From: Flavobacterium zhairuonense
Lineage (GTDB): Bacteria; Bacteroidota; Bacteroidia; Flavobacteriales; Flavobacteriaceae
Assembly: GCF_004352915.1 (NCBI RefSeq)
Contig: NZ_SJSY01000074.1
Location: 467,894 to 531,893 of the forward strand
DNA length: 64,000 nt
Direction: 5' to 3'
Shown: piece by piece, positions 9,938-17,793 of the stretch
Position numbering within the stretch: position 1 is the stretch's first letter
Layout of the letters: each line of letters opens with the position of its first letter
The notes under the pieces: model-generated
Told to the model about the DNA's origin: nothing
Databases searched by the model: none
The model's input: only the letters and a program-made list of their open reading frames with translations
Position numbers and translations under genes: made by a program

Positions 9938-9998
9938 GATTAGCATTTAAATTTTAAAAATATTCTATTTTTTCAGTTCTTTTTTTATAGAATTCCAA

Positions 9999-10017
9999 TA
10001 CATCATTACTACATCAT
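9999..10017 (+). promoter_or_regulatory. Candidate operator: tandem TACATCAT repeats
   Basis: Two exact TACATCAT copies (9999-10006 and 10010-10017) are spaced 11 bp apart, one helical turn. An inverted version of the whole 19-bp unit occurs at 10092-10110. The site lies between the regulator stop and susC. Binding by the adjacent LuxR-type regulator is an inference. Confidence 0.45.
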
Positions 10018-10091
10018 AAGGTTATGTTAAAGAAAATAAATTAACATTTATAGTGTTGATTTTTAGTAGTATATGAAAGGGTTTTAACATA

Positions 10092-10111
10092 ATGATGTAG
10101 CTATGTAGTAG
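10092..10111 (-). promoter_or_regulatory. Candidate operator: inverted copy of the TACATCAT pair
   Basis: ATGATGTAG, CT, ATGTAGTAG matches the reverse complement of 9999-10017 at 15 of 19 positions by eye. It lies immediately upstream of the proposed -33 element of the susC promoter, the usual place for an activator site. Confidence 0.45.
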
Positions 10112-10117
10112 TGTGAA

Positions 10118-10151
10118 TTGATGTACTACAACGTTGTAATTGCTTAATTTG
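10118..10151 (+). promoter_or_regulatory. Candidate susC promoter
   Basis: TTG (10118-10120), a 23-nt spacer and TTAATTTG (10144-10151) resemble the Bacteroidetes TTG-N17-23-TAnnTTTG promoter with one mismatch in the -7 box. A perfect 12-bp palindrome, TACAACGTTGTA (10127-10138), lies in the spacer and could be a further protein-binding site. The predicted leader to the ATG at 10182 is about 25 nt. Confidence 0.45.
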
Positions 10152-10181
10152 GCTCTACTAACTTAAACGATTACGTACTGT

Positions 10182-13100
10182 ATGAAAAATTTTATTTTTA
10201 GCTTTTTAGCGCTCTTGTTGCTGCCTACATATATGATGGGGCAGGCTCAAGCAATTAAAGGGAAAGTAGTAGACAGTAATGGAATGGGAGTTCCTGGTGC
10301 TATAATTAGTGCACCAGAATCCAGAACATCTGCTGATGCTGACTTCGATGGTAATTTTACCATTAATGCTAAAGTTGGAGAAACTCTAAAAATCTCTATG
10401 CTTGGTTTTGATTCTGTTTCTGTACCAGCAACTGCAGGAGCAATGTCAATTACTCTAAAAGAAGCAGGTGATACTGCTTTAAAAGAAGTTGTGGTTATTG
10501 GTTATGGAACAAGAAAGAAAGTAGACAACACTACCGCGATTTCATCTATAAAAGCGGAGGAAATTACTAAAACGAAAGTAATAAATGCCTCACAAGCTAT
10601 TCAAGGTAAAGCGGCTGGTGTTCAGGTAATTTCATCTGATTTGCCAGGAAGTACTCCTTCTGTTGTTATTAGAGGTTTAGGAACTGCATTAGGAGGAAGA
10701 AACCCTCTATATATTGTCGATGGTATGCAGACAGAGAATATCAACAATATTAATGCAAATGATATCACTTCTTATGAAATCTTAAAAGATGCTTCTGCAT
10801 TAGCAATTTATGGAACTCGTGCTGCAAACGGAGTTATTATTATTACAACTAAAAAAGGTACAGGAGATAAAGTTACTGTAGAGATTGAAAGCTTTGGAGG
10901 TGTAAGACAACCACTTAAAAAAGTTAAGATGGCAGGAAGTAATAAATACTCTTATTACTCAAATGCAGCTTTGCAGTCTACAACATTCTCTCAGGATCAA
11001 CCTGTAAATACAGATTGGTTTGATGAAATTACAAGAACTGGAAGTTACACCCAAAATAACGTATCGATTTCAGGTTCGTCAGAGCATATCAAGTACTTTT
11101 TCAGTTTAGGAAACTATGAAGAGAAAGCTGTTTTAAATGGACTTGATTATGGAAGAACTACATTTAGAAATAATAATGAATACAAAATTTCTAAAAAACT
11201 GACTTTAAATCAAACTTTTAGCTTTACATCAGCTAATTCTTCTCCAAAACCATTAAGTGCATTTACAAATGCTTACAAACAGTCTCCTATAGTGCCTGTT
11301 TATTTTCCTGATGGTAAATACGGCGTATCTCGTGTAGGTGATAATGGTTTTGCAAGTGAAACAGGTTCTTCATTCAACAACGTTGGAAATCCTGTAGCTC
11401 AATTAAATTTTTATGACGAGCAGCAAAAAAGTGTTACACTTCAAGGTGGTTTGAAATTAGATTATGAAATTCTAAAAGGATTAAAATTTACTTCACAATT
11501 TAATGGTGAGTATTATACTTGGAAACAATATAATTTTAACGATACAAAGAATATTTGGTTAGCAGCAAATCCTAATAAAGTGGATAGTGATTATGCTAAA
11601 GAATTTCCTAATGCAAATATCAATTTATTAACAAAAGGAAGAGAAGATTATTTTAATTGGAATTTGTCTAATTATTTGACATATAATAAGTTGTTTGCAA
11701 ATATTCATGATGTAGAGGTAACGGCTGGTATTGAAACTTCTGTAAAAGGACCAAGAGAAACGCTTACTATTGCGAGAAAAAATGTTAACCCAGATTCTAA
11801 TTATTGGGCATTGAATGATCCTAATGCTGGACATGGAGTTGAATATGCAGCGTCTGTAACTAGCTTATATAATATTGTATTTAATCAAACTAAATTGGCT
11901 TCTTATTTTGGGCGTTTCCAATATAAATTAATGGACAGATATTTAGTTACTGGAACTCTAAGACGTGATGGATCGTCAAATTTTGGTAAAGATTACCGTT
12001 GGGGAACTTTTCCTGCTTTCGGTTTAGGATGGGTGATAACAAAAGAAAGTTTTATGTCTGATGTTACAGCAATCAACTTGTTGAAATTAAGAGGAGGTTG
12101 GGGTAAATTAGGTAATCAAAATGTACCTCTTAACAATCAATCTTACGCTTCTGGAAAAAATGCTTATTTAGGAGGCTCTATTTTAAACGAAGGGACAACA
12201 ATAAGTTCTCAAATTGATCCTACTTTATCTTGGGAAATTACAGAAGAATCTTCTGTAGGTTTAGATTTCGAAATCTTGAATAACAGATTAAAAGGTACTT
12301 TTGATTTGTACGATAAAAATACTTCAAATGTAATTTTATATACAAAACCTTATATGACATCTGGTCTTACAGATCAGTCGCCATCGCACGTGGGAGAAGT
12401 TTCAAACAAAGGTTATGAAATTTCATTACGTTGGGATGATAAAATTGGTGACAATTTCAGCTATTGGATTGGAGGTAACTTCTCAAATAATAAAAATGAA
12501 CTTACTGGTTTAAAAGATGCTATTTTATCTCCAGTTGTTGGAGGAAGTTTAGGGAACGGACAAACTACTAAATTGTTAGACAATACTACAATTGGACAGC
12601 CTTTAGGAAGTTTCTATATTTACGATTATGCTGGTTTTGATGCTACAAACGGAAAAATGTTGTACTATAACGCAGCAGGAGATAAAGTTACTCAAGATGC
12701 TTTAAATGCTAATACAGATAGAAAATATGTTGGATCAAGTTTGCCAAAAACTAACTATGGTGTTACTTTAGGATTCAACTATAAAAACTTTGATTTTTCT
12801 GTTGACGGATACGGAACAGGTGGAGCTAAAGTGTATAATGGTAAAAAAGCACAGCGTTTTGCAGGAGAAAATATCGAAGATTCAATTGCTACTGATTTCT
12901 GGACACCAAATAATTTAACAGCTTCAAATCCTGCACCTTTTAATCAGGTACCAGTTGCTTCTACATACTATTTAGAGTCAGGTGATTTCTTCAGAATCAA
13001 CAACATTACAGTAGGCTACAAATTGCCGCTACAAGAAAATAATTTTATAAGCGCTTGCAGAATTTATGTAAATGCTATTAATCCGTTTATTACACAAAAA

Positions 13101-13220
13101 TTCTCAGGATTCTCTCCAGAATTAAATGGAGACGGAAATCCATACGGTACTCAAGGAGTTGAGCTTGACGCTTATCCAACATTGAGATCATTTGTAATTG
13201 GTGCTAATTTAAAATTTTAA
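10182..13220 (+). CDS. SusC/RagA-family TonB-dependent outer-membrane transporter
   Basis: 1,012 residues, usual for SusC. A signal peptide (about 1-22, ending MGQAQ) is followed by the carboxypeptidase-regulatory-like domain (about 24-100) and a TonB plug (about 110-230) with the SusC signature VVIGYGTRKKVD, LYIVDGM and the LKDASALAIYGTRAANGVI block. The rest is a 22-strand-type barrel ending in a C-terminal aromatic/basic strand (SFVIGANLKF). It imports glycans bound by the SusD lid protein, powered by TonB-ExbBD. susD follows after 4 bp, so the two are co-transcribed. No STN domain is present, consistent with control by the separate upstream regulator rather than by an anti-sigma relay. 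Confidence 0.95.
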   Translation: MKNFIFSFLALLLLPTYMMGQAQAIKGKVVDSNGMGVPGAIISAPESRTSADADFDGNFTINAKVGETLKISMLGFDSVSVPATAGAMSITLKEAGDTALKEVVVIGYGTRKKVDNTTAISSIKAEEITKTKVINASQAIQGKAAGVQVISSDLPGSTPSVVIRGLGTALGGRNPLYIVDGMQTENINNINANDITSYEILKDASALAIYGTRAANGVIIITTKKGTGDKVTVEIESFGGVRQPLKKVKMAGSNKYSYYSNAALQSTTFSQDQPVNTDWFDEITRTGSYTQNNVSISGSSEHIKYFFSLGNYEEKAVLNGLDYGRTTFRNNNEYKISKKLTLNQTFSFTSANSSPKPLSAFTNAYKQSPIVPVYFPDGKYGVSRVGDNGFASETGSSFNNVGNPVAQLNFYDEQQKSVTLQGGLKLDYEILKGLKFTSQFNGEYYTWKQYNFNDTKNIWLAANPNKVDSDYAKEFPNANINLLTKGREDYFNWNLSNYLTYNKLFANIHDVEVTAGIETSVKGPRETLTIARKNVNPDSNYWALNDPNAGHGVEYAASVTSLYNIVFNQTKLASYFGRFQYKLMDRYLVTGTLRRDGSSNFGKDYRWGTFPAFGLGWVITKESFMSDVTAINLLKLRGGWGKLGNQNVPLNNQSYASGKNAYLGGSILNEGTTISSQIDPTLSWEITEESSVGLDFEILNNRLKGTFDLYDKNTSNVILYTKPYMTSGLTDQSPSHVGEVSNKGYEISLRWDDKIGDNFSYWIGGNFSNNKNELTGLKDAILSPVVGGSLGNGQTTKLLDNTTIGQPLGSFYIYDYAGFDATNGKMLYYNAAGDKVTQDALNANTDRKYVGSSLPKTNYGVTLGFNYKNFDFSVDGYGTGGAKVYNGKKAQRFAGENIEDSIATDFWTPNNLTASNPAPFNQVPVASTYYLESGDFFRINNITVGYKLPLQENNFISACRIYVNAINPFITQKFSGFSPELNGDGNPYGTQGVELDAYPTLRSFVIGANLKF

Positions 13221-13224
13221 CAAG

Positions 13225-14679
13225 ATGAAAAAGATATATATTACAACGTTTGTGCTTTCGGCATTCTTTTTTACAGGATGTGCAGACGATTATTTAGATG
13301 TTCAGCAAACAGAAACTATTTCGACAAATGATACTGAACTATATAATAATGACGCAGGAGCATCACAGTTTGTAACTGCAATTTACAACAAGTTCTTAAA
13401 TTGGGATATGACTTCTTTTGGCTGGATCGGATTATCAAGTATTACATCAGATGATGCTGATAAAGGATCTTCGCCTGGAGATACTGGAACAGATAAAGAT
13501 GTATTGGATGCTTTGACATACAATGCTTCTAATCCTTCAGCAGAAAGTACTTTTATTGCTAATTATGATGGAATCAACAGATGTAATCAGGCTTTGGCTA
13601 TTCTTCCAAAATTGGACAAAGCAGATGCAAATCTTAGAGGCAGACTTGCTGGTGAGGCAAAGTTTTTAAGAGCTTTTATGTATTTTACTTTGGTAAAATG
13701 TTATGGTGGAGTACCAATTGTAGACCATATACCATCTCCTAGTTCAGAATCAGACAGAGTAATGCAATTAACTCGTAAAACAGCTGCTGATGTTTATGCT
13801 TTTATTGAGAAAGATTTGAATGATGCGATTGCAACATTACCTGAAAAAACAGCTTATTCTGCTAATGAAAGATCAAGAGTTTCAAAAGGTGCTGCTTATG
13901 CTTTATTAGCTAAAGTAAGTTTGTACCAAAAGAAATGGCAACAAGTAATTGATAACTGTAATAAAGTTACGGGTTATTCTCTTGTAAGTGATTATGCATC
14001 AATGTACAAAGCAACTGGGAAATTTGACTCAGAATCTATTTTTGAAATTTATGCTCAAGGTGCAGTACCAGCAAAAGGAATCGAAGGATACTCTAACACA
14101 CAAGGTGCTCGTGGTACCGGTGGATGGGGCTGGGGCTTCAATACGCCATCTCAAAGTTTAGTAAACGCATATGAACCAGGAGATGTTAGAAAAGCGGCAA
14201 CTATCATTTTTAGAGGACAAACTTTATATGATGGTAGAGTAGTGCCAAACACAGTTGAAAACGAAAGATACAACTACAAAGCATATTCTTCTGCTTACAC
14301 AGATGCATGGGAAACAGATGTTGATATTAAATATTTAAGATATGCTGAAGTTTTATTAATGAAAGCAGAAGCATCAAATGAATTAGGCCAGACTTCTGCA
14401 GCAATTCCGTTATTGAATCAAATCAGAAACAGAGCTGGATTAGGAAATACTGCAGCAAGTTCTCAAGCTGATGTTAGAACAGCAATCTGGAAAGAAAGAA
14501 GAGTAGAAATGGCTTTTGAGCACGACAGATTTTTTGATTTAGTGCGTACTGGTCAAGCAAAAGCAGCTTTTGCAATCGATGGAAAAACTTTTACAGAAGG
14601 TAAAAATGAATTATTCCCAATTCCGGCATCATTCCTTAATCAAGCAAAAGGTTTGTCATCTCAAAATCCTGGTTACTAA
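13225..14679 (+). CDS. SusD/RagB-family glycan-binding lipoprotein
   Basis: 484 residues with a lipoprotein signal (lipobox FFTGC, Cys19). The N-terminal SusD-like part contains TPR-type helices (for example LRGRLAGEAKFLRAFMYFTLVKCYGGVPIV, a hallmark). The C-terminal SusD domain has the conserved block RYAEVLLMKAEASNELG, IRNRAGL, WKERRVEMAFEHDRFFDLVRTG and LFPIP near the end. It forms the outer-leaflet lid over SusC and captures oligosaccharide. Its tight coupling to susC supports one mRNA. Confidence 0.95.
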   Translation: MKKIYITTFVLSAFFFTGCADDYLDVQQTETISTNDTELYNNDAGASQFVTAIYNKFLNWDMTSFGWIGLSSITSDDADKGSSPGDTGTDKDVLDALTYNASNPSAESTFIANYDGINRCNQALAILPKLDKADANLRGRLAGEAKFLRAFMYFTLVKCYGGVPIVDHIPSPSSESDRVMQLTRKTAADVYAFIEKDLNDAIATLPEKTAYSANERSRVSKGAAYALLAKVSLYQKKWQQVIDNCNKVTGYSLVSDYASMYKATGKFDSESIFEIYAQGAVPAKGIEGYSNTQGARGTGGWGWGFNTPSQSLVNAYEPGDVRKAATIIFRGQTLYDGRVVPNTVENERYNYKAYSSAYTDAWETDVDIKYLRYAEVLLMKAEASNELGQTSAAIPLLNQIRNRAGLGNTAASSQADVRTAIWKERRVEMAFEHDRFFDLVRTGQAKAAFAIDGKTFTEGKNELFPIPASFLNQAKGLSSQNPGY

Positions 14680-14698
14680 TCCTTAAATATTAATTAAA

Positions 14699-15598
14699 AT
14701 GAAAAAAAATAAATCTATTTTATTACTTTCTTTTGCTTTAGGTTCAGCATTATTTGCTGGCTGTGAGGATAGTATTGATAAAGTAAACAGCCCAATCCCT
14801 TACGAATCGATTGGAGGTTATGAAAATTCTGATGATGTTGCTGCAGCGCACTTAGTATCTAAACTTAGTTTTGATGGTAATATCGCAGATTCAAAAAGTG
14901 GAATTACAGGTGGGACAGGAACTAATGTAAATTACGGTACAGGTATAAAAGGGGAAGCATATCAAGGTTCTCCAAGTTCTTTTATAGCTTATAATACTGT
15001 TTCAAATTCAATTGTAAATCTAAAAAGTATAAGTATTTCAATGTGGATTAAAACTGATCCGCATACGGGAGGAGCTCAGTCATTATTCATGTTGCCTAAA
15101 AAGACAGATTTCTGGGGTAATATTTTTACGCTTATCGAAGGAACTGGACCAGCAACAACAATGTTGATGAAAAATCATATTCAAAGAGATGTTACGCCAA
15201 GTATTCCTTGGGCTGGACAATTTATAGAGCATGGTGGTGATAATGTTTTGAAAAATATGTTTGGAGCATGGAAACATGTTGTATGGAGTTACAATGGTAC
15301 AAGTTCTACATACAGTATTTATGTTGATGGACAAAAATTAGACATACCTGCATCTATTTCAAAAAGATATGCAAGCGATCCTGCAACTGGCGGCGGTCCT
15401 TTTGGAGAATTAGCTAGTTCAGAGGTTTCAAAATTTATTATTGGAGGTTATCAGCAACATTTAGGTGCGCCTTGGAGTGCTCCTGATGGATGGATGTTGA
15501 ACTACACTGGTTTAATGGACGAGTTTAGAATTTATGATGTTGCACTTACAGATAATGAGGTTTCAGCTCTTTATAAATTAGAAAAAGATAAACGATAA
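14699..15598 (+). CDS. LamG/concanavalin-like surface lipoprotein of the PUL
   Basis: 299 residues with a lipoprotein signal (LFAGC, Cys22). One LamG-type jelly-roll domain covers about 50-295. Diagnostic stretches are LVSKLSFDGNIADSKSG, SISISMWIKTD, FGAWKHVVWSYNGTSSTYSIYVDGQKLD and LMDEFRIYDVALTDNEVSALY. It occupies the place of a surface glycan-binding protein directly after susD (19-bp gap). The binding role is inferred from position and fold; no catalytic residues are evident. Confidence 0.85.
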   Translation: MKKNKSILLLSFALGSALFAGCEDSIDKVNSPIPYESIGGYENSDDVAAAHLVSKLSFDGNIADSKSGITGGTGTNVNYGTGIKGEAYQGSPSSFIAYNTVSNSIVNLKSISISMWIKTDPHTGGAQSLFMLPKKTDFWGNIFTLIEGTGPATTMLMKNHIQRDVTPSIPWAGQFIEHGGDNVLKNMFGAWKHVVWSYNGTSSTYSIYVDGQKLDIPASISKRYASDPATGGGPFGELASSEVSKFIIGGYQQHLGAPWSAPDGWMLNYTGLMDEFRIYDVALTDNEVSALYKLEKDKR

Positions 15599-15612
15599 AT
15601 TTTTCAGAAATG

Positions 15613-15641
15613 CACCTGGAGAAAATCCAGGTGTATTTTTT
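15613..15641 (+). terminator. Intrinsic terminator or attenuator inside the PUL
   Basis: The stem CACCTGGA (15613-15620) with TCCAGGTG (15626-15633) has a GAAAA loop and is followed by TATTTTTT. It lies between the LamG gene and the GH144-like gene, in the direction of transcription. It could reduce expression of the enzymes relative to susCD or stabilise the 3' end of a processed susCD-LamG mRNA. Confidence 0.75.
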
Positions 15642-15668
15642 AGTAATTAATAATAAGAAATTGATAAA

Positions 15669-17057
15669 ATGAAGTTAGGTTTATATATTATAATGTTTTT
15701 GAGCGCTGTGAGTTCTTGTTCTTCGTCTACACCAGAAGCTGGTAATAGTGGCGGAACTCCATTACCAACAAATCCAACTACGCCAGCAAAACCTTTGACA
15801 GATGCTGAGGCAATGGATCAAGTTCAAAAAGATGCAATAAAATATTTTTGGGATTATGCTGATTCAAATTCAAAATTGGCAAGAGAAAGATACTTGACAG
15901 AAGATCCGAGTTTTGAGTCTAATATTATAACAACAGGAGGTTCTGCATTTGGATTAATGAGCATTATTGTAGGTGTAGAAAGAGGTTTTTTGCCAAGAGC
16001 CGAAGCTGTTTCTAGACTTACAACAGCATTAACCTTTCTTGAAAACGCAGACCGTTTTCACGGTGCATGGTCGCACTGGATGGACAACAAAACTGGTAAA
16101 GTTATACCATTTGGAACAAAAGATAATGGTGGAGATTTGGTTGAAACTTCTTTTGTTTGTCAAGCTTTAATTACGATTCGCGAATATTTTAAAAATGGAA
16201 GCACTTCTGAAAAAGCATTAGCAGCAAAAGCAGATGAACTTTGGAAAGGTGTTGAATGGGATTGGTACACAAAAGGTGAAAACGCTTTATATTGGCACTG
16301 GTCACCAAATTATGGTTGGGAAATGAACTTTAAGCTTGAAGGTTACAACGAATGTTTGATTACTTATGTTATGGCCGCTTCTTCTCCAACGCACCCAATC
16401 TCGGCGGAAGCTTACCACCAAGCTTGGGCAAGAAATGGCGCTATAGTAAATGGAGGTTCTCAATATGGTATTCCAGTTGTTTTAAGTTATAACGGAGCTG
16501 TTGGAAATGTTGGGCCAATGTTTTGGTCACATTATTCATATTTAGGTTTAGATCCAAATATGTTAAAAGATAAATATGCGGATTATTGGGCGCTGACACA
16601 AAATCATGCAAAAATCATGGTTCAGTATAGTGTTGCTAATCCAAAAGGTTTTAAAGATTACTCTGATAAATGTTGGGGATTAACAGCAAGTTATACACGT
16701 AATCCTGACGGAACAACTGGATATACAGCACATCAGCCAAACAATGACAATGGAGTTATTTCGCCAACAGCAGCTTTATCATCGTTTCCATATACACCAG
16801 TAGAGTCTATGAAGTTTTTACATTATTTATATGACGATAATAAAGCAAAACTTGTTGGGATTGCTGGGCCTTACGATGCTTTTTCTCCTCAGTACAATTG
16901 GGTAACCGCTCGTTATTTGGCAATCGATCAAGGAACTATTGCTCCTATGGTTGAAAACTACAGAAGTGGTTTATTGTGGAAATTGTTCATGAATGCATCA
17001 GATACAAAACAAGGTCTAAAAAAACTTGGATTTACATCAGGTAAATACGGAATTTAA
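15669..17057 (+). CDS. Glucoamylase-family (GH144-like) lipoprotein, probable beta-1,2-glucanase
   Basis: 462 residues with a lipobox (AVSSC, Cys17), then a Pro/Thr/Ser-rich linker (about 22-45) and a single (alpha/alpha) barrel domain (about 48-460). Recognisable blocks include KYFWDYADSNSKLARERY, GGSAFGLMSIIVGVERGFLPR, HGAWSHWMD, GGDLVETSFVCQAL, YGWEMNFKLEGYNECLITYVMAAS, CWGLTASY and NWVTARYLAIDQGTIAPMVENYRSGLLWKLFM. This is the glycoamylase-type family that contains GH144 endo-beta-1,2-glucanases. As a surface lipoprotein it would cut glucan before SusCD uptake. Pairing with a GH3 enzyme two genes downstream fits beta-1,2-glucan use. Family confidence is high; substrate is inferred. Confidence 0.82.
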   Translation: MKLGLYIIMFLSAVSSCSSSTPEAGNSGGTPLPTNPTTPAKPLTDAEAMDQVQKDAIKYFWDYADSNSKLARERYLTEDPSFESNIITTGGSAFGLMSIIVGVERGFLPRAEAVSRLTTALTFLENADRFHGAWSHWMDNKTGKVIPFGTKDNGGDLVETSFVCQALITIREYFKNGSTSEKALAAKADELWKGVEWDWYTKGENALYWHWSPNYGWEMNFKLEGYNECLITYVMAASSPTHPISAEAYHQAWARNGAIVNGGSQYGIPVVLSYNGAVGNVGPMFWSHYSYLGLDPNMLKDKYADYWALTQNHAKIMVQYSVANPKGFKDYSDKCWGLTASYTRNPDGTTGYTAHQPNNDNGVISPTAALSSFPYTPVESMKFLHYLYDDNKAKLVGIAGPYDAFSPQYNWVTARYLAIDQGTIAPMVENYRSGLLWKLFMNASDTKQGLKKLGFTSGKYGI

Positions 17058-17069
17058 TTATACATCTAA

Positions 17070-17783
17070 ATGAAATTTAAAGTAACGCTTCTAATCGTAT
17101 TATTTTCGGCATTTGGTTTTTCTCAAACCGAAACTACAGGTAAAATTAATACCGTAATAATGGAGAAGTACGAGCTCGGTTATGCCTTGTACAAGCCAGC
17201 AAATACTAAAGAAAAGAAGCCTTTAATAGTTTTTATTTCAGGAGATGGAGAAAAAGGAACTGATATTTCAAAAGTGAAAATTCACGGTCCTTTAAATTAT
17301 TTAAAAACACATCAGTTAGATGCTTATGTTTTGGCTCCGCAATGCAAGGAAGATGAAAATTGGAGTATTGAATCAATTTATGAATTGATTTTAAAAATTC
17401 AGAAGGAGAACAAAATTGACTCAGATAGAATATACGTTACTGGCTTAAGTTCTGGCGGATGGGCAACTTGGAATTTAGCACTTTCTTATCCAGACATGTT
17501 TGCTGCGGTTGTGCCTATTGCTGGTTTTGTGGATTTGATTCCGTTAGAAGGCGCTTGCAAAATTGCTAACATTCCAACCAGAATTTTCCACGGCTTGTTA
17601 GATGATGTTGTAAATGTTGATTATGCGATTACGATTTACAAGGAATTAAAAAAATGTAATGCTAAAGATGTTCAGCTGACCATTTTTGATGACGCAGGAC
17701 ACAACAGCTGGACAAGAGTTTATGATAACGCGGCGATTTATGACTGGATGTTGCAACAGAAAAAAACGAATACAAACAAATAA
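17070..17783 (+). CDS. Secreted alpha/beta hydrolase, esterase-like
   Basis: 237 residues with a signal peptide ending FGFSQ (about residue 19). The alpha/beta-hydrolase core shows FISGDGEKG (oxyanion region), the nucleophile elbow GLSSGGW (Ser), HGLLDDVVN (Asp) and DDAGHNSW (His). It resembles the short carboxylesterase/prolyl-oligopeptidase-like proteins found in PULs. It is 12 bp after the GH144-like gene and 10 bp before bglX, so it is in the operon. It may remove acyl or other ester substituents from the glycan; the substrate cannot be read from sequence. Confidence 0.8.
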   Translation: MKFKVTLLIVLFSAFGFSQTETTGKINTVIMEKYELGYALYKPANTKEKKPLIVFISGDGEKGTDISKVKIHGPLNYLKTHQLDAYVLAPQCKEDENWSIESIYELILKIQKENKIDSDRIYVTGLSSGGWATWNLALSYPDMFAAVVPIAGFVDLIPLEGACKIANIPTRIFHGLLDDVVNVDYAITIYKELKKCNAKDVQLTIFDDAGHNSWTRVYDNAAIYDWMLQQKKTNTNK

Positions 17784-17793
17784 ATAATACATA

